From assembly GCA_002371135.1 (NCBI GenBank), contig DFGB01000015.1, forward strand, positions 34,681 through 50,772: a DNA stretch of 16,092 nt. Direction: 5' to 3'. The stretch is from Verrucomicrobia bacterium UBA3761 (GTDB taxonomy: Bacteria; Verrucomicrobiota; Kiritimatiellia; RFP12; UBA1067). A program made the position numbers and the translations under genes. The notes beneath the pieces are model-generated. The model saw nothing but the letters and a program-made list of their open reading frames with translations, was not told the DNA's origin and did no database searches. Positions 1-7,035 of this stretch are shown here, one piece after another; the first letter of the stretch is position 1; each line of letters starts with the position of its first letter.

Positions 1-579
1 AACATCGACCACGTCGGCGCGATTGGCGTCGCCGGGTATGGATGGCAGACGAAGATCGTCCGTCCGGATGGTTCTCTCGTCGCACCGGGCGAAGTCGGCG
101 AACTCGCGCTCAAGGGTCCTGGCGTGATGAAGGAGTATTACAAAAACCCGAAGGCCACCGCGGAAATCCTCAAGGAGGATGGATGGCTTTTGACGGGCGA
201 CATGGCCGAGGAGCGCGACGGCTTTATCTACCTCGTCGATCGCGCCAAGGACGTGATCATCACCGGCGGCGAAAATCTCTACCCGGTGCAGATTGAAGAC
301 TACCTGAGAGCGAATCCCGCCGTCAAGGACGTCGCCGTCATCGGCCTTCCCGATCAGCGGCTTGGAGAAATCGCCGCAGCCATCATTTCGGTGCGCGAGG
401 GCGCGAGCCTGACGGAGGACGAAGTGAACGAGTTCTGTCTCGGTCTGCCGCGCTACAAGCGCCCGCGCAAGATAATCTTCGCCGAAGTCCCTCGCAACCC
501 GACCGGCAAAATCGAGAAGCCAAAGCTCCGTGCCACATACGGCGCCACCGCCCTCGTCGCCCAGCAGAACGGGCTGTGA
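1..579 (+). CDS. AMP-forming acyl-CoA synthetase / AMP-binding enzyme, C-terminal part (5' end outside window)
   Basis: The frame is open from base 1 to the TGA at 577-579, giving 192 residues. The family activates a carboxylic acid with ATP to an acyl-adenylate, then usually transfers it to CoA or a carrier thiol. Visible adenylate-forming motifs, numbered from the first codon, are GWLLTGD (61-67), YLVDRAKD (77-84), the hinge-region IITGGENLYPVQIE (86-99) and the C-terminal NPTGKIEK (166-173), whose Lys170 is the expected catalytic lysine of the mobile C-terminal domain. About two thirds of a typical 500-550 residue enzyme is missing upstream, including the P-loop-like AMP-binding motif. Long- or medium-chain fatty acyl-CoA ligase is the likeliest type, but the substrate cannot be read from this fragment. 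No terminator hairpin follows. The gene ends 16 bp before a phased CTAG repeat. Confidence 0.9.
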   Translation, partial: NIDHVGAIGVAGYGWQTKIVRPDGSLVAPGEVGELALKGPGVMKEYYKNPKATAEILKEDGWLLTGDMAEERDGFIYLVDRAKDVIITGGENLYPVQIEDYLRANPAVKDVAVIGLPDQRLGEIAAAIISVREGASLTEDEVNEFCLGLPRYKRPRKIIFAEVPRNPTGKIEKPKLRATYGATALVAQQNGL

Positions 580-595
580 GGGGAAGGCCTAAGTC

Positions 596-635
596 CTAGA
601 TGGCCTAGATGTTCTAGATGTTCTAGTTGTTCTAG
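596..635. repeat. Phased CTAG array, 9-bp period, five copies
   Basis: The tetranucleotide CTAG starts at 596, 605, 614, 623 and 632, exactly 9 bp apart, in units such as CTAGATGTT and CTAGTTGTT. It lies between the acyl-CoA synthetase stop and the batD-like gene. A second array with the same period and copy number lies at 7036-7075. Function unknown. Confidence 0.85.
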
Positions 636-640
636 ATCTC

Positions 641-703
641 CTACTTCCTACTTAAAATCTCCTACTTCCTACTTCCTATCTCCTACTTCCTATCTTCTTA
701 CTT
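641..703. repeat. CTACTTC heptad array upstream of the batD-like gene
   Basis: Copies of CTACTTC or close variants (CTATCTC, CTATCTT, CTTACTT) start at 641 and 648, then at 662, 669, 676, 683, 690 and 697, so each block keeps a 7-bp period. The stretch is pyrimidine-rich on the + strand and ends a few bases before the ATG at 712. Bases 655-678 recur identically at 15875-15898. I see no hexamer pair that makes a convincing promoter here. Confidence 0.8.
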
Positions 704-711
704 TCTCTCCT

Positions 712-1584
712 ATGCTATTTCTTCTTGCGATAACATTGCTCGATTTCAGCGACGGGGCGCTTGAGTATACGCTTGAGGCCGAGACGCGGCAGATCGACCC
801 CGCCCGCAGCGTGTTCATCGAGGCGAAACTCGTCCGGCCGAAAGATTTGAACATCGAGTCTCCCGACTTGCGCGAACGCGCGAGGGGGTTCTCTCTTGCC
901 GAAGACCATGCCGTCGAGCCTGTCGAACTGAAGGACGGGCGCGTGAGCGAGACCGTCGAATGGCGCCTCGTGCCGGAGCCGGACGCGGAGGAATATAAAA
1001 TCGCGCCGTTCGCGATAGGCGGCAAGGTGGCGGGCCCCGTATACTTCACGCCGCCGGAGCCCGGGCCCGCGGCGACGGGCGGATTCGAACTCGACCCGAA
1101 GAAGGATTTCCCGCCGCTCTCGTGGCGTCTCGTGTGGAAGGTGCTCGGCGCTCTCTCCGGCCTTGCGCTTGTTTGCGCCCTTGCCGCGTGGGGTCTGAAA
1201 AAACTCGCGCGCAAGGTGAAGGAGCATCGCATGAGCCCCATCGAACGCGCATGGGCTGAACTCGGCGACCTTCTCAAAAAGAACCTCCCTCGCAAGGGAA
1301 AATACAAAGATTTCTACGTGCTCTTGACGCGCGTGGTGCGCCGCTACATCCAGCGCAAATACGGCATCAAGGCGCCGCACATGACCACCGAGGAGTTTTT
1401 CAAGGCATTCGACGCCGGCAGCGCGAAGTCGAAATCAGCGCTCATGGAGTTCCTCGAAGGCGCGGACATGGTGAAGTTCGCAGGCGTCGACGCCACGCCC
1501 GAAATGGCCGAAGCGGCGACGTCCTCCGCCCGCGAATATCTGCGAGGCGATGATGCAGAGGCGAAGAAGGAGGAAACGAAATGA
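712..1584 (+). CDS. BatD-like membrane protein (DUF4381-like C-terminus) of a MoxR/VWA-type module
   Basis: This 290-residue protein has a short hydrophobic N-terminus (1-10), a predicted extracytoplasmic beta-rich region (about 17-135), one clear transmembrane helix (about 142-163) and a cytoplasmic helical C-terminus. The segment around 200-230 (DFYVLLTRVVRRYIQ, then HMTTEEFF) resembles the C-terminal part of BatD and DUF4381 proteins encoded with VWA proteins. Such proteins are thought to work with MoxR ATPases and VWA partners in envelope maintenance or maturation of large complexes; the exact role is not known. The stop overlaps the next start (ATGA at 1581-1584), so it is translationally coupled to the VWA gene. 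The chosen ATG has no Shine-Dalgarno motif, only ctctcct before it. MoxR and DUF58 partners are not in the window. Family assignment rests on context and C-terminal pattern, so it is moderate. Confidence 0.7.
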   Translation: MLFLLAITLLDFSDGALEYTLEAETRQIDPARSVFIEAKLVRPKDLNIESPDLRERARGFSLAEDHAVEPVELKDGRVSETVEWRLVPEPDAEEYKIAPFAIGGKVAGPVYFTPPEPGPAATGGFELDPKKDFPPLSWRLVWKVLGALSGLALVCALAAWGLKKLARKVKEHRMSPIERAWAELGDLLKKNLPRKGKYKDFYVLLTRVVRRYIQRKYGIKAPHMTTEEFFKAFDAGSAKSKSALMEFLEGADMVKFAGVDATPEMAEAATSSAREYLRGDDAEAKKEETK

Positions 1585-2627
1585 CATTTGCGAATCCTTG
1601 GATGCTCCTTTTCGCGCTACCGGTCGCCGCGGCCGGGTGGAGGATGCTGCGGCGGACGCGCCGCGCCGGAGTGCGGTTTTCCGCGCTCTCGCGCCTGCCT
1701 GCCAATACCGCCGGCTGGCGCGCCGCCGTCGCGGCCGCCTCGCCGTTCGCGATGCTCGCCGCGCTCGCGCTCCTCGTCCTCGCCGCCGCGCGGCCTCGCA
1801 CTCCTCTCGCGCATGAAACGCGCTCCGTGGACGCAATCGCAATTGCAATGGCCGTCGACGTCTCCGGCTCGATGGATGCGCTGGACTTGACGCCTCCCGG
1901 CGAAAAGTTCTCCCGCGATACGACTCGCCTCGCCGTCGTCAAAAAGCTCTTCGCGCAATTCGTCGATCGCCGCCCGGACGACCTGATCGGCCTCGTCACG
2001 TTCGGCGGCTACGCTGCAACGCGCTCGCCGCTCACCGCCGACCACCAGGCGCTCTTGAACGTTCTCAAGGGCGTCGAAATCCCCAACACCGCCTACGACG
2101 CCCAGGGCCGCCCCATCGGCCGCGACGAACAGATGACGGCCGTCGGCGACGGGCTTGCAATGGCCATCGCGCGCGTCAAGGATGCAAAGCCGACCTCCAA
2201 GATCGTCATCCTTCTTTCCGACGGCGTCTCCAACACCGGAGCCGTGGAAAGCGCCGACGCCGCCAAGGCCGCGGCGAAGCTCGGCGTCAAGGTTTATGCA
2301 ATCGGCGTGGGGACGCACGCAAGCCGCACTCCGATTTTCGGCCGGGACTTTTTCGGCCGCGAGATCATCCAATATGCCGATACGACGTTCGACGAAGCGG
2401 AGCTCAAGACGATAGCCGAAACGACTGGCGGAGTATACTTCCCCGTCAGCGATTCCGGCGCGCTCGAAAACGCGCTCGAAGAAATCGACCGTCTCGAAAA
2501 GACGGAACTCGAGGCCGACGCCTGGGATCGCTGGGAAGAGCATTTCCCCGCGTTCCTGCTCGCAGGGGCGCTGCTCGCGTTCCTCGCCGTCTCACTCTCG
2601 ATGGCGTCCGCCCGCCGTCTCGCATAA
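1581..2627 (+). CDS. BatA/BatB-like von Willebrand factor A domain membrane protein
   Basis: This 348-residue protein has the standard Bat layout: an N-terminal membrane segment (FANPWMLLFALPV, 3-15), a second hydrophobic helix (about 52-70), a VWA domain (about 85-290) and a C-terminal helix (about 323-340). The metal-ion-dependent adhesion site is intact: DVSGS at 93-97, Thr187 in the TAVGDG segment, and Asp214 in LLSDG. The VWA domain should face the periplasm and bind a divalent metal and a protein partner. A strong ribosome binding site (AAGGAGG, 1567-1573) sits 7 bp before the ATG, which also overlaps the upstream stop as ATGA, so the start is secure. Bat proteins are typically encoded with MoxR, DUF58 and TPR proteins. 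I cannot tell BatA from BatB by sequence alone. Confidence 0.88.
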   Translation: MTFANPWMLLFALPVAAAGWRMLRRTRRAGVRFSALSRLPANTAGWRAAVAAASPFAMLAALALLVLAAARPRTPLAHETRSVDAIAIAMAVDVSGSMDALDLTPPGEKFSRDTTRLAVVKKLFAQFVDRRPDDLIGLVTFGGYAATRSPLTADHQALLNVLKGVEIPNTAYDAQGRPIGRDEQMTAVGDGLAMAIARVKDAKPTSKIVILLSDGVSNTGAVESADAAKAAAKLGVKVYAIGVGTHASRTPIFGRDFFGREIIQYADTTFDEAELKTIAETTGGVYFPVSDSGALENALEEIDRLEKTELEADAWDRWEEHFPAFLLAGALLAFLAVSLSMASARRLA

Positions 2628-2639
2628 GCCTACGCCGAT

Positions 2640-3338
2640 ATGAAATTGCAGGATCTCGTTTCGTGGTTCGACGCCGTCCTGGATGCGGCGCGGTTCGACG
2701 ATGTTTCCAACAACGGGCTGCAAATCGCCCGTCGGGACGAGGAGGTCCGCCGCGTCGCGTTCGCGGTCGATGCATCGCTCGCAAGCGTCCAGGCGGCGGC
2801 CAAGGCGGGAGCTGACGTGCTCGTCGTCCACCACGGCATCAGCTGGGGCGGCGGCATCCGCCGGTTGGTGGATGGGGTGTACAACGTCGTAGCCGCCGCC
2901 ATGCGCGCCGACCTCGCGCTCGTCGCCTACCATCTGCCGCTCGATGCGAACCGCGAAGTCGGCAACAACTGGGAACTTGCGCGCCTTTGCGCTCTTCGCG
3001 ATGTGGAGAGGGCTTTTTCGTACCACGGGAACGTAATCGGCGTCACGGGCTTCCTCGACGCGCCTCGCATGGTCGAGATTGGCGGCCGCGAGTATCGCCT
3101 GCCTGCCGGCAAGATCGGCATTTGCTCGGGCGGCGCGGGCGAGTTTGCCGCGGAGGCGAAGAAACTCGGCTGCTCCATGTTCCTCACCGGCGAGGCCAAC
3201 TGGGCGGACGTCATCTCCGCTCAAAATGTAGACATGCCCTTCATCGCCGCCGGCCACTATGAAACAGAGACCTTCGGCGCCCGCGCCCTCGCCCGCCTCC
3301 TCGCCTCCACACACGGACTTGATGTAGTTGGCAGTTAG
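2640..3338 (+). CDS. Nif3-like dinuclear metal centre protein (YbgI/YqfO family)
   Basis: This 232-residue protein matches the short, bacterial-type Nif3 family, which has no inserted PII-like domain. Signature stretches are VSNNGLQI (22-29), VDAS (43-46), DVLVVHHGISWGG (59-71), AYHLPLD followed by GNN (97-110), and AAGHYETETFG (203-213). The expected metal ligands are present: His64, His65, Asp102, His206 and Glu210. The family binds two metal ions. Proposed roles include GTP cyclohydrolase I-like or other hydrolase activity, but the physiological substrate is unsettled. It lies 12 bp after the VWA gene and probably shares its transcript. The last codons and the TAG stop (3336-3338) fall inside a 7-bp repeat array, so the extreme C-terminus (DVVGS) is repeat-encoded and may vary between strains. 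Confidence 0.9.
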   Translation: MKLQDLVSWFDAVLDAARFDDVSNNGLQIARRDEEVRRVAFAVDASLASVQAAAKAGADVLVVHHGISWGGGIRRLVDGVYNVVAAAMRADLALVAYHLPLDANREVGNNWELARLCALRDVERAFSYHGNVIGVTGFLDAPRMVEIGGREYRLPAGKIGICSGGAGEFAAEAKKLGCSMFLTGEANWADVISAQNVDMPFIAAGHYETETFGARALARLLASTHGLDVVGS

Positions 3339-3357
3339 CAGTTAGGAGTTGGCAGTT
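3327..3357. repeat. GTTGGCA heptad array (left arm)
   Basis: GTTGGCA, GTTAGCA, GTTAGGA and GTTGGCA start at 3327, 3334, 3341 and 3348, followed by GTT at 3355, in strict 7-bp phase. The array overlaps the last four codons of the Nif3-family gene. It is an imperfect inverted copy of the array at 3427-3455. Confidence 0.8.
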
Positions 3358-3426
3358 ATTCGAGCCTGGTACCCACGAACGTTGCAGAGCTATTTGAGAG
3401 ACCCAATCTCTTCGCCCCGGGAGCCC

Positions 3427-3455
3427 TGACTGCCAACTGCCAACTGCCAACCGCC
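3427..3455. repeat. ACTGCCA heptad array (right, inverted arm)
   Basis: ACTGCCA starts at 3429, 3436 and 3443, followed by the variant ACCGCCC at 3450, all 7 bp apart. This is the reverse complement of the TTGGCAG words at 3327-3357. The two arms could pair across about 69 bp of unique sequence, which itself holds a small hairpin (AGAGA/TCTCT around 3396-3411). The promoter for the bamD-like gene follows directly. Confidence 0.8.
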
Positions 3456-3456
3456 C

Positions 3457-3485
3457 TAGACCCTTTGACGAAAATATGATATAAT
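3457..3485 (+). promoter_or_regulatory. Extended -10 promoter of the bamD-like operon, predicted leaderless
   Basis: A perfect TATAAT at 3480-3485 is preceded by TGA, giving the extended -10 TGnTATAAT. The hexamer TAGACC at 3457-3462 is a weak -35 at the standard 17-bp spacing. The ATG begins at 3494, only 8 bp after the -10, so transcription should start within about two bases of the start codon. The 13-mer ATATGATATAATA (3474-3486) is identical to that in the tRNA-Glu promoter. Confidence 0.75.
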
Positions 3486-3493
3486 ACTCGCAT

Positions 3494-4528
3494 ATGAAGA
3501 GAAAATGTATCGCGGTCTCACTCGTCGCCATGGCGTTCGCCTCGGCGTTGCAGACTGCTTTTTGCGATGTCAACTCGCCAAGTTCCACGATACGCTACGC
3601 GACGGACGCGTATCCAGGGTTCGACCGGGAGGAAAAAATACTCAGTTCCTCCAAGAAGACGCCTCGCTGGTTTTCGTGGTTGCGCGGTCCCAAGAAGGAC
3701 AACGCCGCCGACCAGTTCGCCTGGGCCGGGGAGTGCGAAAAGAACGGAGCGTGGTCCAAGGCGCTCAAGGCGTACGACGCGATCGTGCGCAACTGGCCCG
3801 CGTCGCCCGAAGCCCCGAAGGCCCAGCAGCGCGTCGCTGAGCTCTATCTCGAAAAGGAGCTCGACTCCGAAGAGGCGTTCAACGAATATAAATATCTCAT
3901 CGACTTCTACTCCTCGCAGTGCGCATACGACGAAATCGTTTTCAAGTTGTACGAAGTCGCGAAGTTGATGGAAGAGGAAGGCAAGTATTTCGTCTTCTTC
4001 CACTTCGACAACACGGTGGACGTGCGCCGCGCGTTCGAGGCGGTGGTCCTGCGCGCTCCCGGCGCCGCGTTCGCGCCCGAGGCGATGATGAAAGTCGCGA
4101 AGTTGCGCGAGGACGAGCTTGAGTTCGAAAAAGCCTCGCTCGTCTATGAAACTCTGCGCTCGCTCCATCCATACAGCGCCGAGGCGAAAACGGCTCTCTA
4201 CCGCGAAGCGCAGTGCCGCATGAAGCTCCTTCGCGCCCATCAGTACAACCGCGGCCGCGCGAAGGACGTTCTCGCGTTTCTCAAGAGCGCCCTCGCCGCA
4301 AACCCGCCGGACGATGTGAAGGCCGACCTCGAAACGTGGCTCGCCGAGACGACCGGCATCATCGAGGACGAAGCTTTCGCCGCCGCGAAGTTCTACGATT
4401 CGCGCACCCGTACGAAACGCAGCGCCATCAACGCATACGAGAAATTCCTCGTCGAATATCCCGCTTCCAGTCACACCGCCGAGGCCCGCGCGCGCCTCGC
4501 CGAACTTGAAAAATCCAGCAACCAATGA
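3494..4528 (+). CDS. BamD-like (YfiO-type) TPR protein, exported
   Basis: This 344-residue protein has a typical N-terminal signal: basic MKRK, then a hydrophobic stretch to about residue 22. Helical repeats of the tetratricopeptide type follow. The segment around 70-160 (KALKAYDAIVRNWPASPEA, then a loop and AFNEYKYLIDFYSS) and the C-terminal YEKFLVEYPASSHTAEARARL have the spacing seen in BamD and other outer-membrane-assembly lipoproteins. BamD helps insert beta-barrel proteins into the outer membrane. One oddity: the candidate lipid-anchoring Cys24 is preceded by TAF, which is not a good lipobox, so the protein may be periplasmic rather than lipidated. The ATG at 3494 is favoured by the promoter placed 8 bp upstream. 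Its stop overlaps the lptE-like start (ATGA, 4525-4528). Another TPR scaffold of the envelope, such as a CpoB relative, is possible. Confidence 0.72.
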   Translation: MKRKCIAVSLVAMAFASALQTAFCDVNSPSSTIRYATDAYPGFDREEKILSSSKKTPRWFSWLRGPKKDNAADQFAWAGECEKNGAWSKALKAYDAIVRNWPASPEAPKAQQRVAELYLEKELDSEEAFNEYKYLIDFYSSQCAYDEIVFKLYEVAKLMEEEGKYFVFFHFDNTVDVRRAFEAVVLRAPGAAFAPEAMMKVAKLREDELEFEKASLVYETLRSLHPYSAEAKTALYREAQCRMKLLRAHQYNRGRAKDVLAFLKSALAANPPDDVKADLETWLAETTGIIEDEAFAAAKFYDSRTRTKRSAINAYEKFLVEYPASSHTAEARARLAELEKSSNQ

Positions 4529-5070
4529 AAAACTTTCCGGCAATTTTCCTCGCTCTCGCCGCTACTGCTTTGGCAGGGTGCTCCACGTATTCGTGGCGCA
4601 GCGAAGTCCCGCAGGACATGCGCACGGTCCTCGTCCCCGTGTTTCGCAACGAGAGTTCCGTGACGGGCCTGGGGAGCGAGATTGCCCGCCAGATCGCCCG
4701 CGAGTTCGAGCGCGAAGGTACTCTCGAAATTGCGCCCGCCGGCGAGGCTGCGCTTGAAGTACAGGGCATTGTGAAGGAGGCCGATTCCGGCGCGGTGGCC
4801 TACGGGCGCAAGTCCGGCCAGCGCAACCGCGAGTACCGCCTCAGGGCCGAGGCCGTCGTGAGTTTTGTCGACAAGAAGTCCGGTCGCGTCATTGTCGACA
4901 ACCGCCGATACGTCGCTTCCGCCCCGTTCGTGGCAGGCGACGACATGCTCACCGGCGAGCGCGACGCATCCGGCCGCCTCGCTGAAGATATGGCCCGCCG
5001 CATCGTCGACGATGCTTTGAACGAACTTGAGCGGCTCGGCCGCGCAAATGAAACGGAGGAACTCCAATGA
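4525..5070 (+). CDS. LptE-like outer-membrane lipoprotein (LPS assembly)
   Basis: This 181-residue protein starts with a clear lipoprotein signal peptide ending in the lipobox LAGC, with Cys19 as the lipidation site. The following region (TVLVPVFRNESSVTGLGSE, about 35-53, then IARQIAREFERE) has the pattern of the LptE/RlpB family: a short beta strand, a conserved Asn, then an amphipathic helix. LptE plugs the LptD barrel and helps deliver lipopolysaccharide to the outer leaflet. The length matches the family (about 160-190 residues). It overlaps the bamD-like gene by ATGA and the downstream RAM gene by another ATGA (5067-5070), so the three are translationally coupled. LptE proteins are poorly conserved, so the call rests on lipobox, length, local pattern and the outer-membrane context. 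Confidence 0.75.
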   Translation: MKNFPAIFLALAATALAGCSTYSWRSEVPQDMRTVLVPVFRNESSVTGLGSEIARQIAREFEREGTLEIAPAGEAALEVQGIVKEADSGAVAYGRKSGQRNREYRLRAEAVVSFVDKKSGRVIVDNRRYVASAPFVAGDDMLTGERDASGRLAEDMARRIVDDALNELERLGRANETEELQ

Positions 5071-5375
5071 ACGAAGTGCATGCTGTCATCGAACTGCGCA
5101 TCACCCCGCAGCGCGACTGCGGGTTCGGGCGCATCGCAGAGAAGGTCTCCAAATACGAACAGGTCGAGGCGTGCTTCCTTATGTCAGGCGCCTACGACCT
5201 CCTCGTTTTCGTCAAGGGCGACAGCCTCCAGGATGTCGCGCAGTTCGTCGCGCAGGATCTTTCCACAATCGACGGCGTCCTCTCCACCGCCACGCACTTC
5301 ATGCTCAAGACTTACAAGGCCGGCGGCGTGATGGAGGCGTTCGGGAGCGACGAGCGCCTCGCGGTGACCCCGTAA
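5067..5375 (+). CDS. Stand-alone Lrp/AsnC ligand-binding (RAM) domain protein
   Basis: This 102-residue protein matches the C-terminal ligand-binding half of Lrp/AsnC regulators without the helix-turn-helix DNA-binding half. It shows the alternating strand-helix pattern of an alpha-beta fold: VHAVIELRIT, FGRIAEKVSKYEQVEACFLMSGAYDLLVFVKG, then LQDVAQFVAQDLSTIDGVLSTATHFMLKTYK. The GAYDLLV motif is the most typical part. Such proteins (SraA-like, stand-alone RAM) bind amino acids or similar ligands and form oligomers; they may modulate full-length Lrp proteins or act as enzyme effectors. The start is secure: ATGA overlap with the lptE-like gene and GGAGGA 7 bp upstream (5055-5060). No partner regulator or amino-acid gene is nearby, so the ligand is unknown. 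Confidence 0.88.
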   Translation: MNEVHAVIELRITPQRDCGFGRIAEKVSKYEQVEACFLMSGAYDLLVFVKGDSLQDVAQFVAQDLSTIDGVLSTATHFMLKTYKAGGVMEAFGSDERLAVTP

Positions 5376-5414
5376 TCGGCTTTGGTGCTGGAACTTCCAG
5401 CCCCTCTCACCGCT

Positions 5415-5443
5415 TTTCAACCTTTCAACCTTTCAACTTTCAA
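5415..5443. repeat. TTTCAA(CC) word array
   Basis: TTTCAA starts at 5415, 5423, 5431 and 5438 (spacing 8, 8, 7) in the 81-bp gap before the TPR gene. It runs into the ribosome binding site. It resembles in style, but not in sequence, the other word arrays of this window. Confidence 0.7.
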
Positions 5444-5450
5444 GAAGGAG
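5442..5450 (+). promoter_or_regulatory. Strong ribosome binding site fixing the TPR gene start
   Basis: AAGAAGGAG ends 6 bp before the ATG at 5457. This argues against the in-frame ATG at 5382, whose 25 extra codons would be read through the TTTCAA repeat and give an unconserved, proline- and phenylalanine-rich leader. Confidence 0.85.
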
Positions 5451-5456
5451 TCTCAT

Positions 5457-6842
5457 ATGGCAGTCGATCTGGCGCAAAAGGCGCAGAATTTCACGAATCG
5501 CGGCCGTCAGGCGCTCGAGTCCGGGCGCTTCGAGTTGGCGATGGACATGTTGATGGAGGCGGTCTCCGCCGCCCCGGACGTCCTTGAAACAAGGAAACTC
5601 TTGAGGACGGCGCAGATTGCGAATTTTCGTCACAAGGGTTCGAAGGTCGGCATCGGGTCGAAGTTGAGCGGCATGATGGCGCGCAACAAGATCCACGGCA
5701 TCATCAAGAAAGGGCAGTATGCCGAGGCAATGGCCGAGGCTGAAAAGCTCCTCTGCCAAAATCCGCTCGACGCCGACAACATCGAGTGCGCGGTCAAGGC
5801 GGCCGAGGCCGCCGGCAAGCAGGACCACGCCGCGATTTCCGTCGAGGCCGCCTACGAGTGCGGCAACAAGGACCCCGCCCTCCTCGAACGCGTCGCCACC
5901 TACTATTCTCTCGCGAAGAACTGGACCAAGGCCCGCGACGCCTACCAGAAACTCGCGCAGATCAAGCCCGGCGACCAGCGCGTCATGCAACTTCTGAAGA
6001 ACTCAGAGGCGCAGGCGACGATGAACGCCGGTTGGACGCAGTCCGCCGGCAAGAAGGGCGGCTTCCAGAACCTCATCGCCAACAAGGAGCAGGCCAAGAA
6101 GCTCGATCAGGCGAACAAGGCCGTCATCACCGGCGACGACGCCGAGGCTATGATCCAGGACAAGCTCGCCCAGATCGAGCGCGAGCCGAAGAACATGAAC
6201 GCCCGTCGCGCTCTCGCTCGCATCTACATGCAGAACAAGCGCTTCGCAGAGGCCGTCAACTGCCTCTCCGACGCCATCGAATCGCTCGGCACCATGGACC
6301 CCGAGCTCGACCGCATGATGTCCCAGGCGCGCGTCCAGTACTACGACCAGGAAATCTCCAACCTTCGCCAGGAAGGCAAGACCGAAGAGGCCGACGCCAT
6401 GGACCAGGAGAAGAATCAGTTCGTCCTCGACGACCTCATGTCGCGCGTCCAGCGCTATCCCAACGACCTCCACCTGCGCTACGAACTCGGCGTCCTCCTC
6501 TACACTTACGGCTACTACGACGAAGCGCTCGAACACCTCCAGCTCGCGCAGAAGAGCCCCAAGGACCGTCTTTGGGCGCTATACTATCTCGCGATGTGCT
6601 TCCTCGCCAAGGAGCAGACCGACATGGCCGTCATGCAGCTCGAAACCGCCCGCGACCAGATCCCGACCATGGACGACCTCAAGAAGAAAGTCGTCTACCA
6701 GCTCGGTCTTTGCGCCGAGGCCTCCGGCGATCTCGAAAAGGCGTATCAGTACTACAAGGACGTCTATTCGACGGATGTCGGCTTCGAGGATCTCTCCGAG
6801 CGCATGCTCGCCGTCTCGCAGGCCCTCAAGGAGAAAGGCTGA
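5457..6842 (+). CDS. Cytoplasmic tetratricopeptide-repeat protein of unknown function
   Basis: This 461-residue protein has no signal peptide or membrane segment. Residues 7-50 (AQNFTNRGRQALESGRFELA, then AVSAAPDVLETRKLLR), 87-135 and 140-180 (LLERVATYYSLAKNWTKARDAYQKLAQIKPG) form a first set of TPR-like helix pairs. A Lys/Asn-rich linker (about 190-215) separates them from a second set: MNARRALARIYMQNKRFAEAVNCL, then LHLRYELGVLLYTYGYYDEALEHL, and a last pair ending in SGDLEKAYQYYKDVY. These repeats normally mediate protein-protein contacts; partner and role are unknown. The gene stands 81 bp after the RAM gene and could be co-transcribed or have its own promoter, though none is evident. It is the most strongly SD-led gene here, suggesting abundant expression. 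I could not link it to a named family. Confidence 0.8.
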   Translation: MAVDLAQKAQNFTNRGRQALESGRFELAMDMLMEAVSAAPDVLETRKLLRTAQIANFRHKGSKVGIGSKLSGMMARNKIHGIIKKGQYAEAMAEAEKLLCQNPLDADNIECAVKAAEAAGKQDHAAISVEAAYECGNKDPALLERVATYYSLAKNWTKARDAYQKLAQIKPGDQRVMQLLKNSEAQATMNAGWTQSAGKKGGFQNLIANKEQAKKLDQANKAVITGDDAEAMIQDKLAQIEREPKNMNARRALARIYMQNKRFAEAVNCLSDAIESLGTMDPELDRMMSQARVQYYDQEISNLRQEGKTEEADAMDQEKNQFVLDDLMSRVQRYPNDLHLRYELGVLLYTYGYYDEALEHLQLAQKSPKDRLWALYYLAMCFLAKEQTDMAVMQLETARDQIPTMDDLKKKVVYQLGLCAEASGDLEKAYQYYKDVYSTDVGFEDLSERMLAVSQALKEKG

Positions 6843-6882
6843 GGGAAAGAGGAGTGGGGGAAGGCAATCCAGGGTGCAAAAA

Positions 6883-6957
6883 TGGCAGCCCCAAGGAGAG
6901 TCGAACTCCTCTAACGAGCATGAAAAGCTCGTGTCCTAGCCGATAGACGATGGGGCC
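6883..6957 (-). tRNA. tRNA-Glu (anticodon UUC)
   Basis: Read on the - strand, 75 nt fold into a full cloverleaf. The acceptor stem is GGCCCCA with TGGGGCT (a G1-U72 wobble at the top, as in many tRNA-Glu), the anticodon stem is CGAGC/GCTCG with the 7-nt loop TTTTCAT, and the T arm is GGAG-TTCGACT-CTCC. The anticodon is TTC, reading GAA and GAG. The discriminator is G and the terminal CCA is encoded (6883-6885). It is convergent with the TPR gene, whose stop is 40 bp away. No attachment-site duplication or integrase was seen beside it. Confidence 0.95.
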
Positions 6958-6972
6958 GCTTGACGGGGTGAT

Positions 6973-7002
6973 ATTATATCATATTCCCCGCAGTGAGCGC
7001 AA
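6973..7002 (-). promoter_or_regulatory. tRNA-Glu promoter (TTGCGC, 18 bp, TGnTATAAT)
   Basis: On the - strand, -35 TTGCGC (7002 to 6997), an 18-bp spacer and -10 TATAAT (6978 to 6973) with an extended TGA precede the tRNA. The start should lie about 9 bases before the mature 5' end. The block CCCCCTTGCGCTC (6995-7007) and the spacer length are identical to those of the promoter at 15977-16006. An A/T-rich stretch lies just upstream (7008-7025). Confidence 0.85.
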
Positions 7003-7035
7003 GGGGGAAAAAGAAGAAATTTTTGCCTCCGAGAG

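Noticed and set aside
596..703. CRISPR array
   Set aside because: Repeat units are 7-9 bp with no spacers and no cas genes nearby.
3465..3470. TTGACG as the -35 of the bamD-like promoter
   Set aside because: It is only 9 bp from TATAAT, far too close for sigma-70; the extended -10 with TAGACC at 17 bp is a better reading.
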